Below are positions 32,115 to 41,229 of a stretch of 64,000 nt of DNA, piece by piece (the first letter of the stretch is position 1; every line of letters begins with the position of its first letter). The notes below the pieces were generated by a model. That model made no database searches and had not been told where the DNA came from. It worked only from the letters and a program-made list of their open reading frames with translations. The position numbers were made by a program, and so were the translations under genes. This stretch comes from an uncultured Pseudomonadota bacterium (GTDB lineage Bacteria > Myxococcota_A > Bradymonadia > Bradymonadales > GCA-2716585): positions 1-64,000 of the forward strand of contig CAKZKQ010000658.1 in assembly GCA_937123825.1 (NCBI GenBank), in the 5' to 3' direction.

Positions 32115-33701
32115 TCAGTCGCTTGTGGGTTGTGACGGGGGCAGCGCGTCCAGATCCTGGAGGATGCCCGGGTCATCGGTGGTGTGCCAACGCACGGCGT
32201 CTTTGTGGGCCTGGATGATGTGGCGAGCGCCCGTGTCGCCTTCCAGCGTGCTGAGCGCCGTGAAGAAGCTGCCATCAAAGATGACCGGGTGTCCCGGTTG
32301 GGTCTGGTGACGCGGTCGACAGATGGCGCCGTCGGGGGCTTTGTCAAAGGTGCGCACCTGGGCGGCCAGCGTCTGAGGCTTGATCCACGGCATGTCGCCA
32401 AGGAGCACAGCGGCGGCGGGCGCCCCGAGCGCCTGCAGAGCCGCCGCGCCAGTGCGCAGCGAGGTCCCCATGCCCTCTTGGTAGTCTGGGTTGTGGGCAA
32501 AGGTCACATTCAGGCCTTTGAGGGCGCGTTCGACGGCTTCGCGCTCGTGTCCGGTCACCACGACGATGGGGGACAGGACCCCCGAGTCCAGGGCGTTTTG
32601 CACGCTGCGCCGGACCATGGGTTGTCCGTCGATGTCGAGCAGGAGCTTGTTGACCGCGCCCATACGCCGGGAGAGGCCGCCGGCGAGGACCATGGCGCCG
32701 ATGGGCTCGATCGGTCGCAGGCGCAGGCGCTCGACGATCTGTGCGATGATGGAGACGGCGATCTCTGCGGGACCCTGGGCGCCGATGTTCAGGCCGATGG
32801 GGCCGTGGATGCGGTCGATCTTGTCCTGGGCAAAGCCGTGGTCGAGCAGGCGCGCCTGTCGTTTGGTCTGGGTTCGGCGGCTGCCAAGCGCGCCGATGTA
32901 AAAGGCTTCGGTGCGCAGCGCCGCCACCAGCGCGGGGTCGTCGAGCTTGGTGTCGTGGGTCAAGGTGACGACGGCGGTGCGGGCGTCGACTTTGAGGGCT
33001 TCGAGGGCCTCGCCGGGCCATTGATGGACGCGCGCTACGTCTGGAAAGCGCGCTGGGCTGGCGAAGGCCTCTCTGGGGTCGACGAGGGTGACTTCAAAGC
33101 CGATGGCGCGGGCCATCGGGGCCAGGATCTGGGCGATGTGGACGGCGCCGACGATGATCAGGCGCAGCGCGGGGTTGAAGACGCGCACAAAGCGGGTTTG
33201 GTTGCCGCCGGATCGATCGCAGAGCGCGGCGCGAAGCAGTGCGCGGCGCGTGGGCGCGGCCAATGCTTCAGGCAGCGCCTGTGGGTCGAGCACTTGCCAT
33301 GGACCGTCCTGGGGTTCGGCCAGGAGCAGGCGCGGGGTGCGGTCACGGCGCGCTTTGAGGAGCGCGGTCAGGAGCGCTGGGTCGGTTTTGTCGACGCGGA
33401 TTTGAAGCTTGCCGCCGCAGGCCAGGCCCACGCTGATGGCCAACTCGTCGGCCACGCCGTATTCCAGGATGCGCACTTGCCCGTCCTGCAAGGTCTGGGC
33501 GGCGTTGCGGATCACGTCGGCCTCAACACAGCCGCCCGACACCGAGCCTTCAAAGCGCCCGTCCTGGGCGACCATCAAGATGCTGCCGGTGGGGCAAGGG
33601 GCCGAGCCCCAGGTCTTCAGGACGGTGGCCATGGCCACTGGGGTGCCTTCGTCGAGCCATTCCAGCGCCGTTTCCAAGATGTCTCGATGTACAGATGGCA
33701 T
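32115..33701 (-). CDS. XdhC-MocA fusion molybdenum cofactor maturation protein
   Basis: 528 aa. Residues 1 to about 335 are XdhC/CoxI-like (GTPVAMATVLKTWGSAPCPTG, SVSGGCVEADV, GALGSRRTQTKR), proteins that bind and sulfurate or insert the molybdenum cofactor. Residues about 340-528 are a MobA/MocA nucleotidyltransferase (AGGLSRRMGAVNKLLLDIDG, LLGDMPWI) that makes the cytidylyl cofactor used by this enzyme class. The fusion implies cofactor synthesis and delivery in one chain. The open frame extends upstream to 33815, but ATG 33701 starts the conserved domain and follows GGAGAG. First gene of the operon running to 27935. Confidence 0.88.
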   Translation of the reverse strand: MPSVHRDILETALEWLDEGTPVAMATVLKTWGSAPCPTGSILMVAQDGRFEGSVSGGCVEADVIRNAAQTLQDGQVRILEYGVADELAISVGLACGGKLQIRVDKTDPALLTALLKARRDRTPRLLLAEPQDGPWQVLDPQALPEALAAPTRRALLRAALCDRSGGNQTRFVRVFNPALRLIIVGAVHIAQILAPMARAIGFEVTLVDPREAFASPARFPDVARVHQWPGEALEALKVDARTAVVTLTHDTKLDDPALVAALRTEAFYIGALGSRRTQTKRQARLLDHGFAQDKIDRIHGPIGLNIGAQGPAEIAVSIIAQIVERLRLRPIEPIGAMVLAGGLSRRMGAVNKLLLDIDGQPMVRRSVQNALDSGVLSPIVVVTGHEREAVERALKGLNVTFAHNPDYQEGMGTSLRTGAAALQALGAPAAAVLLGDMPWIKPQTLAAQVRTFDKAPDGAICRPRHQTQPGHPVIFDGSFFTALSTLEGDTGARHIIQAHKDAVRWHTTDDPGILQDLDALPPSQPTSD

Positions 33702-33784
33702 CACAACTTCGCTCTCCCGATGGACCACGGGAGCGACTTTAACCCTTTGTGTGTGGGGTTCCCAGGGGGGCGGCGGGTTGGGTT

Positions 33785-34945
33785 TCAGTGTTGCGTGTGT
33801 CGAACGCGGCGCCAAAGCGCTTTGGTGCTGTCGATCTGATTTTGAGCGTTGTGGTCGCCTGGGGTGGCGTGGGCAGGGAGCGCAAAGTCGCGCTTTGGGG
33901 TCGCCGTCAGTGCAGGGCCCTCTTTCTCCCAGCGCTTCAGGAGCGCCAGAGAGGGGGGCGCGTAGGTGGGGCGAGCGGGTGAGGCACAGGTGAGGTCAAG
34001 GTTGGGGCTTTGGAGGGCGTCGAGTGCGGCGCGTTGGACGCTGCTGAGGTCCTCAAAGCTCCACGCCGACAGTTGGAGGGCGGTCCACCAGGGGGCGTCT
34101 TGCTGGGTTTGCTCGTCCATGGTCGCTGCGTCCATGACGATGGCGGCCGCAGTGGCCCGACGAGCGTGGGGTGAGATGGGGGTGTTGATGTGGTAGGTGG
34201 TGTGGGTGCGCAGCACGCTGCCATCGACGCGTTCAAAGGCCGCGGTCAGCGTCAGCTTGTCGGAAGTGGGCGCTGAGAGGTGGTTGAGGGTCTGGCAAAG
34301 GCGTTTTTGGGCGCCGTGGTGGTGTGCCTGGTCAATCCAGCCCCAGCCTGCGCGGTGAATGAGCCGTCCTTGCTCCACCTGATGGGTTTTGTAGGCCAGA
34401 TTGATGGCTTGGCGTTCGGGTCCGGGGCCGAGCGTGGCCAGAAAGAGGACCGAGGCGATGGCGATCCAGTCCCATTGGATGTGCCAGAGCGCCAGGAGCT
34501 TCCAGTCGGTGCCTTTGGCAAAGGCGCCCGCGGTCACCAGTCCGACCCCCAATGCGTAAAAGGCCGATGGGACGCTGTGGTGGAGGTGACAGGCCGCGTA
34601 GGTGGCGGCCGCCAGCGTCAGCCCGGCGGCAACACCGAGCTTGCCCATCACCGGTCGTTGTATCCCCAGGCGTAAAAAGGCTTCGATCCCCGTGGCGTAG
34701 ATGGCCAAACCACCGGCGTAGAGCGCCAGCGAGGTCAAAGAGACGCTGGCGCCAGCGACCTCGGCGGTGTACGACCCCGTCATGTCCAACCCCAGCGCCG
34801 AGGTCAGCGCCAGCGCGCCAAGCAGCACCGTCCCTGCGCTCAGATTGAGGAGCGTCACCGTTGCCAGCGCCCGTTTGAGGGAGATTTTGGGCGACGGTGT
34901 GGGCTGGGTGTGGTCTGAGGAGCGTCGATCGGGCATGGTGTCCAT
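33785..34945 (-). CDS. Multi-pass membrane protein with C-terminal soluble domain
   Basis: 386 aa. After a short hydrophilic N terminus there are about five hydrophobic segments (residues 25-165; for example TVLLGALALTSALGL and KLGVAAGLTLAAATYAAC). A soluble, probably periplasmic or cytoplasmic domain of some 200 residues follows. No family recognised. The start at 34945 is chosen because the frame opens with a plausible n-region; nine bases further in, an ATG at 34936 is equally possible and neither has a strong ribosome site. It diverges from the hexokinase-family gene at 34997. Confidence 0.68.
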   Translation of the reverse strand: MDTMPDRRSSDHTQPTPSPKISLKRALATVTLLNLSAGTVLLGALALTSALGLDMTGSYTAEVAGASVSLTSLALYAGGLAIYATGIEAFLRLGIQRPVMGKLGVAAGLTLAAATYAACHLHHSVPSAFYALGVGLVTAGAFAKGTDWKLLALWHIQWDWIAIASVLFLATLGPGPERQAINLAYKTHQVEQGRLIHRAGWGWIDQAHHHGAQKRLCQTLNHLSAPTSDKLTLTAAFERVDGSVLRTHTTYHINTPISPHARRATAAAIVMDAATMDEQTQQDAPWWTALQLSAWSFEDLSSVQRAALDALQSPNLDLTCASPARPTYAPPSLALLKRWEKEGPALTATPKRDFALPAHATPGDHNAQNQIDSTKALWRRVRHTQH

Positions 34946-34996
34946 GATTGGGCAGTTGATGGGTGGACTTTGTAGAACGCAGGGCAGGGCGCGACA

Positions 34997-36166
34997 ATGC
35001 CAGGACGCGGTAAAGAAGAGGATTTGACGCTGGGACAAGCGGCGTTGCTGGAGGTCTCCGGCGCGTTGGAGCGCCAGATTGCGCTGGGACTGGAGAGCGA
35101 AGGGCAGCAGGTGCAGTGTCTGCCCACCTGGGTGCCGTGTCGCAGCGTTGGGGTGTCGGGCCGGGCGTTGGTGGTGGACCTGGGAGGGACCAGCGTCAGG
35201 GCGGCGGTGGTGTCGGTGTCGTCCAAGGGTGCTGTGGTCGAGCAGGGGCCGGTCAGCGCCGCGTTGCCGGTGCGCCGGGGCCAACCTTTGGCGTTGGACA
35301 CCTTTCTTGAGGTCCAGGTGTCTTTGGTCAAGGCGCTGGGTCCGCCGCAAGGGCTCCCGCTGGGATACTGCTTCTCCTATCCGGCGCAGTCCACGCGCGA
35401 CGGCGACGCCCGGCTCTTGAGGTGGACCAAGGAGTTGTGGGTCCCCGATGTTGAGGGCCGTTTGGTGGGCCGGATGCTGGCGCAGGCGTTGGAGCGCGGC
35501 GGCGTTCGATGCGGTCCGGTTTTGGTGCTCAACGACACCGTGGCCAGCTTGATGGCCAGCCTGGTGCATCAGAACATGGATGGCCACATCGGGCTGATCG
35601 TCGGCACTGGGACCAACATGGCCGTGGGGCTGCCCGTGTCGGCGGCCGCCAAGCTGGGCGACGCCAACAACGCTGCGCTTGTGCCCTTCAACCTGGAGTC
35701 CGGCAATTTTCATCCGCCCGGGCTCACAGACGCCGACGATGCGTTGGATCTGGCCAGCGCCGATGTGGGACGGCAGCGCTTTGAAAAGGCCGTCTCTGGG
35801 GTTTACCTGGGGCGTCTGATGATGGCGCTCAACCCCGACTGCGGCCTGGGACCCGACGAAGGCGCCGCTGGGGTGGTGCGGTTGGCCCAGGACGGCGACG
35901 CGCTGGCGCGGGCGGTCCTGAACCGCTCGGCGGATCTGGTGGCGGCGGGGCTGGTGGGGACAGCGCGCGTGCTCAAAGCCGTCAGCAGTCAGCCCGTAGA
36001 ACACATTGGGGTGATGGCCGAGGGGAGCGTCTTCTGGAAAGCCCCCGGGTACGCCCAGCGCGTTGAGCAGACGCTGGCCGACCTGAGCCCAGTGCGGATC
36101 AGCGTGCTCAAGATGGCGTCGGCCAACCTCATCGGGGCGGCCATGGGAGCGTTGGGCGCGGATTGA
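34997..36166 (+). CDS. Hexokinase-family sugar kinase
   Basis: 389 aa with the signatures of the eukaryote-type hexokinase family: phosphate-1 loop VVDLGGTSVRAA (about 59-70), sugar-binding segment YCFSYPAQS, catalytic-region NDTVASLMA and phosphate-2 GLIVGTGTNMA. C-terminal helices are compatible with an adenosine motif. It should phosphorylate a hexose with ATP in the cytoplasm. Most bacteria use ROK or Glk glucokinases, so a hexokinase-type enzyme is uncommon though known in a few phyla. The substrate is not determined. ATG start at 34997 with only a weak upstream AGGGCAGGG. Confidence 0.82.
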   Translation: MPGRGKEEDLTLGQAALLEVSGALERQIALGLESEGQQVQCLPTWVPCRSVGVSGRALVVDLGGTSVRAAVVSVSSKGAVVEQGPVSAALPVRRGQPLALDTFLEVQVSLVKALGPPQGLPLGYCFSYPAQSTRDGDARLLRWTKELWVPDVEGRLVGRMLAQALERGGVRCGPVLVLNDTVASLMASLVHQNMDGHIGLIVGTGTNMAVGLPVSAAAKLGDANNAALVPFNLESGNFHPPGLTDADDALDLASADVGRQRFEKAVSGVYLGRLMMALNPDCGLGPDEGAAGVVRLAQDGDALARAVLNRSADLVAAGLVGTARVLKAVSSQPVEHIGVMAEGSVFWKAPGYAQRVEQTLADLSPVRISVLKMASANLIGAAMGALGAD

Positions 36167-36268
36167 TGAACGATGTTCATGGTCGCGGAGTTGACCCGGC
36201 GTGAGGGTTCAGGGACGATGAGTCGGTATTCCGAAAACGCGGGGTGCGATGACTTGCGGTGAAGGTCC

Positions 36269-39200
36269 ATGCGGTTGAACTTTAGAGTGTTTTTGTGGTG
36301 TGCGCTGGCGCTGGTGGCGCTGGCGGGTTGTGGCGACTCGAACAACAACAATTCGAGCAACATCGTGCCCGACAACAACGACGTGCCCGACGCGTTTGAC
36401 GATGTCGGCGATGACGGCGACGTGGTCGACGACGCCACCGAAGACGAAGACGACGGCCCGCCGCCCGACCCCAACATCATCCGCGTGCGTTTTGACCCCG
36501 GCGCAGAGGGGTTCTATCGCATGCCGTGGCCTTCAGACGCGCGCCTGACCCCCGACGGCACCCCCGATTTGGAGGATTTCCCAGGCCGCGACACCGTCGT
36601 GGACAGCTTTGTGGAAGAGTTGGGGCTGAGCGTGGGCGGCTATGCCACCATGCCCATCATCTACGTTGGGCTGGAGACTTTCATCCGCGACAGCTCGCTG
36701 CCCCAGGGCAACGACGCCACGGCGCCCGAGAGCCCCGTCCAACTCATCGATCTGAGCGAAGAGGGCTGCGGCCGCCGCTACCCGCTCGACATGGCGATCA
36801 ACCTCCAGTCCGATCGTTTCAACGAGCCGGGCACCCTCCAGGTCAAAAACAGCATCGGCACCGTCCTCGACCCCGGCTCTCCCTACGGCCTGGTGGTCCT
36901 CAAAAGCCTGGGAGAAGCCGAGGGCAAGAGCACCGAGCGCCCCGAGGGCTTTGATCAGGCGCTCAATGGCTCGGGAGACCCCGTGTCGGACTCGCTGGAG
37001 CCGCTGCGCCGCTGTCTGCCGCAGACCGGCGTGGAGTTGGACGACGTGGCCGTCGCCACCGTCTTTACGCCCCACGACCCGGCGGTCGAGATGAAGGTCC
37101 TGCGCGACTTTGTGATGGATCCCGAGGCGGTCGAAACCCGCGGCCCGCTCGACTGGGAAGAGTCCCACGCCTGGTCCCGCGACAACCTGGATCTGGTGAC
37201 CTACCGGGCCCACGTCGAGATGCCCATCTTCCAGAACGGCGACAGCCCCTACACCAACGCCGGGGGGCGGCTGACCTTTGATGACCAGGGCCAGCCCGTC
37301 ATTCAGCGTTGGGAAGAGGTCGAGGTGGCGGTGTCCATGCGGGTCTTTGAGGAACCCTTTGAAGGCCCGCGCCCGGTGCTGGTCTTCCTTGACGGCACCG
37401 GCTGGGGTCCCTGGACGCACCTCTACGACAACTGGATCGTGCGGGCGCTCAACAACGGTTACATCATTTTCTCGTTCATGCCCCAGTTCCACGGTGGCCG
37501 CGGCGGCTTTGGGGGCAGCACGGAGTTGAGCACCTTCAACTTCATCAACCCCGCCGCCGGGCGCAGCAACTTCCGTCAGCAGGCCGCCGAGGCGTCCTAC
37601 TTCATCCGGCTCATCCGCGAGCAGCTCGACGGTCAGGAGGGCTTGCCCGAGTTGGACACCGAGCGGATGGTCTACGGTGGCCATTCCCAGGGCGCGCTTG
37701 TGGGCTCGATTGTGGCGGCGGTGGAGACCGAATATGAGGCCTACGTGCTCAACGGGCTCAGTTCATACCTGACGCTCACGCTCTTGTTCAGAAAGGACAT
37801 CGTGGACTTTGAGTTGGTCGTGCGCAGCGTCTTCAACGTCGACAGCATCGACATCTACAGTCCCGTCATTCAACTGCTCCAGTTGGGCGCCGAGGTCGTG
37901 GACCCGCACAACTATGCGCGTCTGTGGCGCGGCTGGGAGGGCAACCCAGCGGGCAACCACGTCTTTGTCATCAACGGCCTCAACGACAGCACCACCACGC
38001 CGCGCGGCATGGAGCACCTGACCATCACCGCCGACCTGCCCCCGCTCGACCCGCCGGGTTGGGACGTGGACCCCGAAGGCGTTTGGGACGGTCAGCCGGT
38101 GGCGCTGCCTGTGACGGGCAACGTGGAGTCGTCTGAGGGCGAGCCGCTGACGATCGCCACCTTCCTGGACGGTGACCAGGGTCACTTTACGATCTACCGC
38201 CGCGATTATGTGCGCCAGATGGCCGTGGACTTCTGGAACTCGGCCCGCGAAGAGGGCGTCCCAACGCTGCGCACCATCATCGAGTACCGCTGCGACGACG
38301 GCGAGGACGGGGACGGCGATGGAGACATCGATTGCGATGACAGCGACTGCGCCGACATCCGCCCGTGCGCCGAAGAGATCTGCGACGACGGCGAGGACGG
38401 CGACGGTGACGGACTGGTCGATTGCGAAGATGATCAGTGCCAGGGCACCAACGCCTGCCGTGAGTTTGCCTGCGATGACGGCGAAGACAACGACTTTGAT
38501 GGCGCTATCGACTGCGACGACAGCAACTGCGCCAATGTGGTGCCGTGCGGCGAGCAGCGCTGTGGTGATGGAGAGGACGGCGACAACGACGGGTTGATCG
38601 ATTGTGAGGATGACCAGTGCGCGCGCAGCGAGTTGTGCGTGGAGCGCAACTGTGTCGATGGGCGCGACAGCGACAGCGACGGCTTGATCGACTGCGCCGA
38701 CCCCGACTGCATTGGCAGCGTGGCCTGCCCTGAGGTCGATTGCAGCGACGGCGAAGACAACAACGACAACGGCTTCATCGACTGCGACGACTTTGGTTGC
38801 GCGGGCACCGAGGCGTGCCCGATCTTCCAGGAGTTGGTCTGTGACGATGAAGACGATGACGACGAAGACGGCCTGACGGACTGCAACGACCCCGATTGTG
38901 GTCTGGCGCCCGAGTGCGAGGACGATGTTTGTGCCGACATTGACCTGGGCAGCGCCATTGGGGCGCCGGTCTACGTGGGCACGCTCGAAGGGGCCGAAAA
39001 CAACTATCCGCCCGGTGAGTGCGTGCCGCTTGGCCGCGGTGACGACACGCCCGATCTGGCGTTTCGCTGGACGCCTCCAGAAGCGGGCGACTACTTCATC
39101 TCGACCTACAACTCCGAGATTGACACCGTCCTGTCGCTCTACCGTGCCGGTTGCGACGACGCCGAAGAGTTTGGCTGCGACGACGACGACGGGCCGCTGG

Positions 39201-39316
39201 ACACCTCGGCGGTGGTGTTGCGCGTTGGAGAGGGGGTGTCCGTGGATTTGATCGTCAGCGGCTACACCGAAATGGACGCCGGGGCGATTCAGCTCCACAT
39301 CATCCCGTTGCCATGA
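36269..39316 (+). CDS. Alpha/beta-hydrolase lipoprotein with Asp-rich repeats and PPC-like domain
   Basis: 1015 aa. The signal peptide has lipobox LAGC (about 18-21), followed by an Asn/Asp-rich linker to about 70. A large hydrolase region has an FLDGTGWGPW oxyanion-like loop and the nucleophile elbow YGGHSQGA (about 469-476). From about 670 to 875 there are seven or so Asp/Cys repeats of the form CDDGEDGDGDGLVDCEDDQC, which look calcium-binding. The last 110 residues resemble a pre-peptidase C-terminal (PPC) domain (EIDTVLSLYRAGCDDAEEF). Likely a surface esterase or related hydrolase on a rigid stalk. It overlaps the next gene by ATGA. Confidence 0.82.
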   Translation: MRLNFRVFLWCALALVALAGCGDSNNNNSSNIVPDNNDVPDAFDDVGDDGDVVDDATEDEDDGPPPDPNIIRVRFDPGAEGFYRMPWPSDARLTPDGTPDLEDFPGRDTVVDSFVEELGLSVGGYATMPIIYVGLETFIRDSSLPQGNDATAPESPVQLIDLSEEGCGRRYPLDMAINLQSDRFNEPGTLQVKNSIGTVLDPGSPYGLVVLKSLGEAEGKSTERPEGFDQALNGSGDPVSDSLEPLRRCLPQTGVELDDVAVATVFTPHDPAVEMKVLRDFVMDPEAVETRGPLDWEESHAWSRDNLDLVTYRAHVEMPIFQNGDSPYTNAGGRLTFDDQGQPVIQRWEEVEVAVSMRVFEEPFEGPRPVLVFLDGTGWGPWTHLYDNWIVRALNNGYIIFSFMPQFHGGRGGFGGSTELSTFNFINPAAGRSNFRQQAAEASYFIRLIREQLDGQEGLPELDTERMVYGGHSQGALVGSIVAAVETEYEAYVLNGLSSYLTLTLLFRKDIVDFELVVRSVFNVDSIDIYSPVIQLLQLGAEVVDPHNYARLWRGWEGNPAGNHVFVINGLNDSTTTPRGMEHLTITADLPPLDPPGWDVDPEGVWDGQPVALPVTGNVESSEGEPLTIATFLDGDQGHFTIYRRDYVRQMAVDFWNSAREEGVPTLRTIIEYRCDDGEDGDGDGDIDCDDSDCADIRPCAEEICDDGEDGDGDGLVDCEDDQCQGTNACREFACDDGEDNDFDGAIDCDDSNCANVVPCGEQRCGDGEDGDNDGLIDCEDDQCARSELCVERNCVDGRDSDSDGLIDCADPDCIGSVACPEVDCSDGEDNNDNGFIDCDDFGCAGTEACPIFQELVCDDEDDDDEDGLTDCNDPDCGLAPECEDDVCADIDLGSAIGAPVYVGTLEGAENNYPPGECVPLGRGDDTPDLAFRWTPPEAGDYFISTYNSEIDTVLSLYRAGCDDAEEFGCDDDDGPLDTSAVVLRVGEGVSVDLIVSGYTEMDAGAIQLHIIPLP

Positions 39317-40590
39317 CCCTCCACCAGTTCCCTGCCCAGCTTTGGCGTTGGCGACGGCGCGTGGGGTTGTCCCTGGTGGTGATCCTCGGCGCGGTGTGTG
39401 TGTTGGTCCTGGAGTTGACCCACGACATGCCGCTCTACGAGGCGGTCTACGAAACCCTCAAGATCTTCCTGATCGACTCCGGCTTTGAGGTCCGCCGCGA
39501 CTCAGAGAAGGTCTTCTGGTTTGTGTGGGCGGCCCGTTTTCTGGCCCCGGCGCTGTTGGCCTCGGGCTTGTTGGACGTGGTGCTGGCCATGGGGGCGCGC
39601 CAGCGCGTCTGGTTTGGTCGCGGCCATGTTCTGGTCGCGGGGCTGGGCAGCGTGGGGGTGGCGCTGTGCGAAGAGGCCGTCGAAGCTGGTTTGCACACGG
39701 TGGCCATTGAACTCGACGAGCAAAACCCCAACATCGACCGCATGGAGTCGCTGGGCGTTCAAGTCCTCATCGGAGACGCCACCCATCAAGATCTCCTGCG
39801 CCGCGCGCGCATCCATCTGGCCGCTCGCCTCTACGCCGTGACGGGCCACGACCTGGTCAACGTCAACATCACCGCCGCGGCCATCGCGGTGTCGTCGCGC
39901 CGGGGCCGCCTCAGGCGCAAACGCCACCCGCGCGGCCGCTGGATGTGGACCCACGTTTATGACCGCTCGCTGCGGTTGTCGCTGGACACCATCCTGGCCC
40001 CAGCGCACCGCGACCAGATGCACCTCTTCAACAGCTACCAGGTGGTGGCCAGGGAGCTTTTGGAGCGCAACCTACCCTCACTGCCCGCCAACGCGCTGGT
40101 GGTGGTGGCGGGTTTGGGGCGTTTTGGGCGCGCGCTGGTGGCCGAGATGCTCCAGGGTCCCAGAGCCGCCGGGCAAAAGCTCCTGCTGGTCGATCCGCTG
40201 CTGCATGTGGGGGATTGGAAGGTGATGGTCTTTGGCGGAGAGCACGGAGAGTGTGCCGAGGACGTGCCGATGGGGGTCGATGATCGGGTGTTTACCTTTG
40301 CAGGCAGCATGTTGGCGCCTGAAATGGACGCGCAGCTCGAACTGCTGGACCTTCAGGGGCGGCCGCTGCACTTTCTGATCTGCACCGACCATGACCTCAA
40401 GAACATGCACTTTGTGCATCGGATCTCGCGGCGACGGTTTCGTCAACAGGCGATGTTGGTGGTGCGCCTCTTTGAGCTGCCCACCTTTGTCTCCAACACC
40501 CTGGTGGGACACGAAAACGGCGCCCGGACCCACTTCTTCTGCACCAACAGCCTGCTTGTCGAAGGGGTCAAGCGCCTGGGACGCTCCTGA
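39313..40590 (+). CDS. TrkA-N-like NAD-binding membrane protein
   Basis: 425 aa from ATG 39313, which overlaps the preceding stop. Two hydrophobic segments (about 19-38 and 68-92) precede a TrkA-N Rossmann domain (HVLVAGLGSVGVALCEEA, then VQVLIGDATHQDLLRRA). A second, more divergent one follows (LVVVAGLGRFGRALVAEM). RCK/TrkA-N proteins gate potassium channels through NAD or nucleotide binding. No TVGYG selectivity filter is visible, so a channel is unproven. It could be a regulator of a partner channel. Coupling to a surface hydrolase gene is odd. Confidence 0.78.
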   Translation: MTLHQFPAQLWRWRRRVGLSLVVILGAVCVLVLELTHDMPLYEAVYETLKIFLIDSGFEVRRDSEKVFWFVWAARFLAPALLASGLLDVVLAMGARQRVWFGRGHVLVAGLGSVGVALCEEAVEAGLHTVAIELDEQNPNIDRMESLGVQVLIGDATHQDLLRRARIHLAARLYAVTGHDLVNVNITAAAIAVSSRRGRLRRKRHPRGRWMWTHVYDRSLRLSLDTILAPAHRDQMHLFNSYQVVARELLERNLPSLPANALVVVAGLGRFGRALVAEMLQGPRAAGQKLLLVDPLLHVGDWKVMVFGGEHGECAEDVPMGVDDRVFTFAGSMLAPEMDAQLELLDLQGRPLHFLICTDHDLKNMHFVHRISRRRFRQQAMLVVRLFELPTFVSNTLVGHENGARTHFFCTNSLLVEGVKRLGRS

Positions 40591-40607
40591 AGCCTTGCGT
40601 TGGTCTC

Positions 40608-41030
40608 TCAGACCGCTTCGACAGGCATCATGCCTTCGACGATGAAGCGAGAGCGCACATCGGGCGGTGGAAGCTCACAGGTCTCCTTCTTGCCAAAAAT
40701 CCGGTAGCGGTTTCTGGCGACGAGGTCATAGACCATGTTGCGGATGAAGCTGGGCACCACGCGGAAGATCGACAGCACGGGCCAGAGCCCCGACATGCGG
40801 CTGGCGATCTGGAGGGCGGCGTCGCTCTTGACCCAGTGCCTCTCACCGCTGACCAGCACAATGGAGTCCAGTTTATCCGGGTCGAGGCCATGCTTGAGCA
40901 TCAGCGCTCGCCCGAACTCGGATTGGAGCGAGGCAAACTTGTAGTGGGCGTTTGGGTCGCGCTCGATGATGAAGTTGACCGAGCTGTTGCAGAAGCTGCA
41001 AACCCCGTCGAAGAGGACGATGTCGTTCAT
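40608..41030 (-). CDS. Thiol-disulfide oxidoreductase DCC family (DUF393) protein
   Basis: 140 aa. The N-terminal signature DGVCSFCNSSVNFII carries the DxxCxxC motif that names the DCC family, whose members have a thioredoxin-like fold. RNRYRIFGKK near the end is also typical. It is cytoplasmic, with no signal. ATG 41030 has AGGAGG eight bases upstream, so the longer frame reaching 41216 is not used. It converges with the TrkA-N-like gene, leaving about 17 bases between stops. Confidence 0.88.
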   Translation of the reverse strand: MNDIVLFDGVCSFCNSSVNFIIERDPNAHYKFASLQSEFGRALMLKHGLDPDKLDSIVLVSGERHWVKSDAALQIASRMSGLWPVLSIFRVVPSFIRNMVYDLVARNRYRIFGKKETCELPPPDVRSRFIVEGMMPVEAV

Positions 41031-41229
41031 GGCATGGCCTCCTTGTGGGAGCGGGCGCACCTTGAATGAAGCGGTGTGGCTGACGGCTGCCGGTCGCTGT
41101 GCCCTTGTGGGCGATGTCAGCGGACTTTGAGGTGTTGGTGCGCGTTGGGCCGCTGAGTTTGGTGTTGGCGGCCCATGTCCCTGGCAGGAACGTAGGGACT
41201 GTGTGGGGTTTGGCAAGCCTTTGGTGGGC

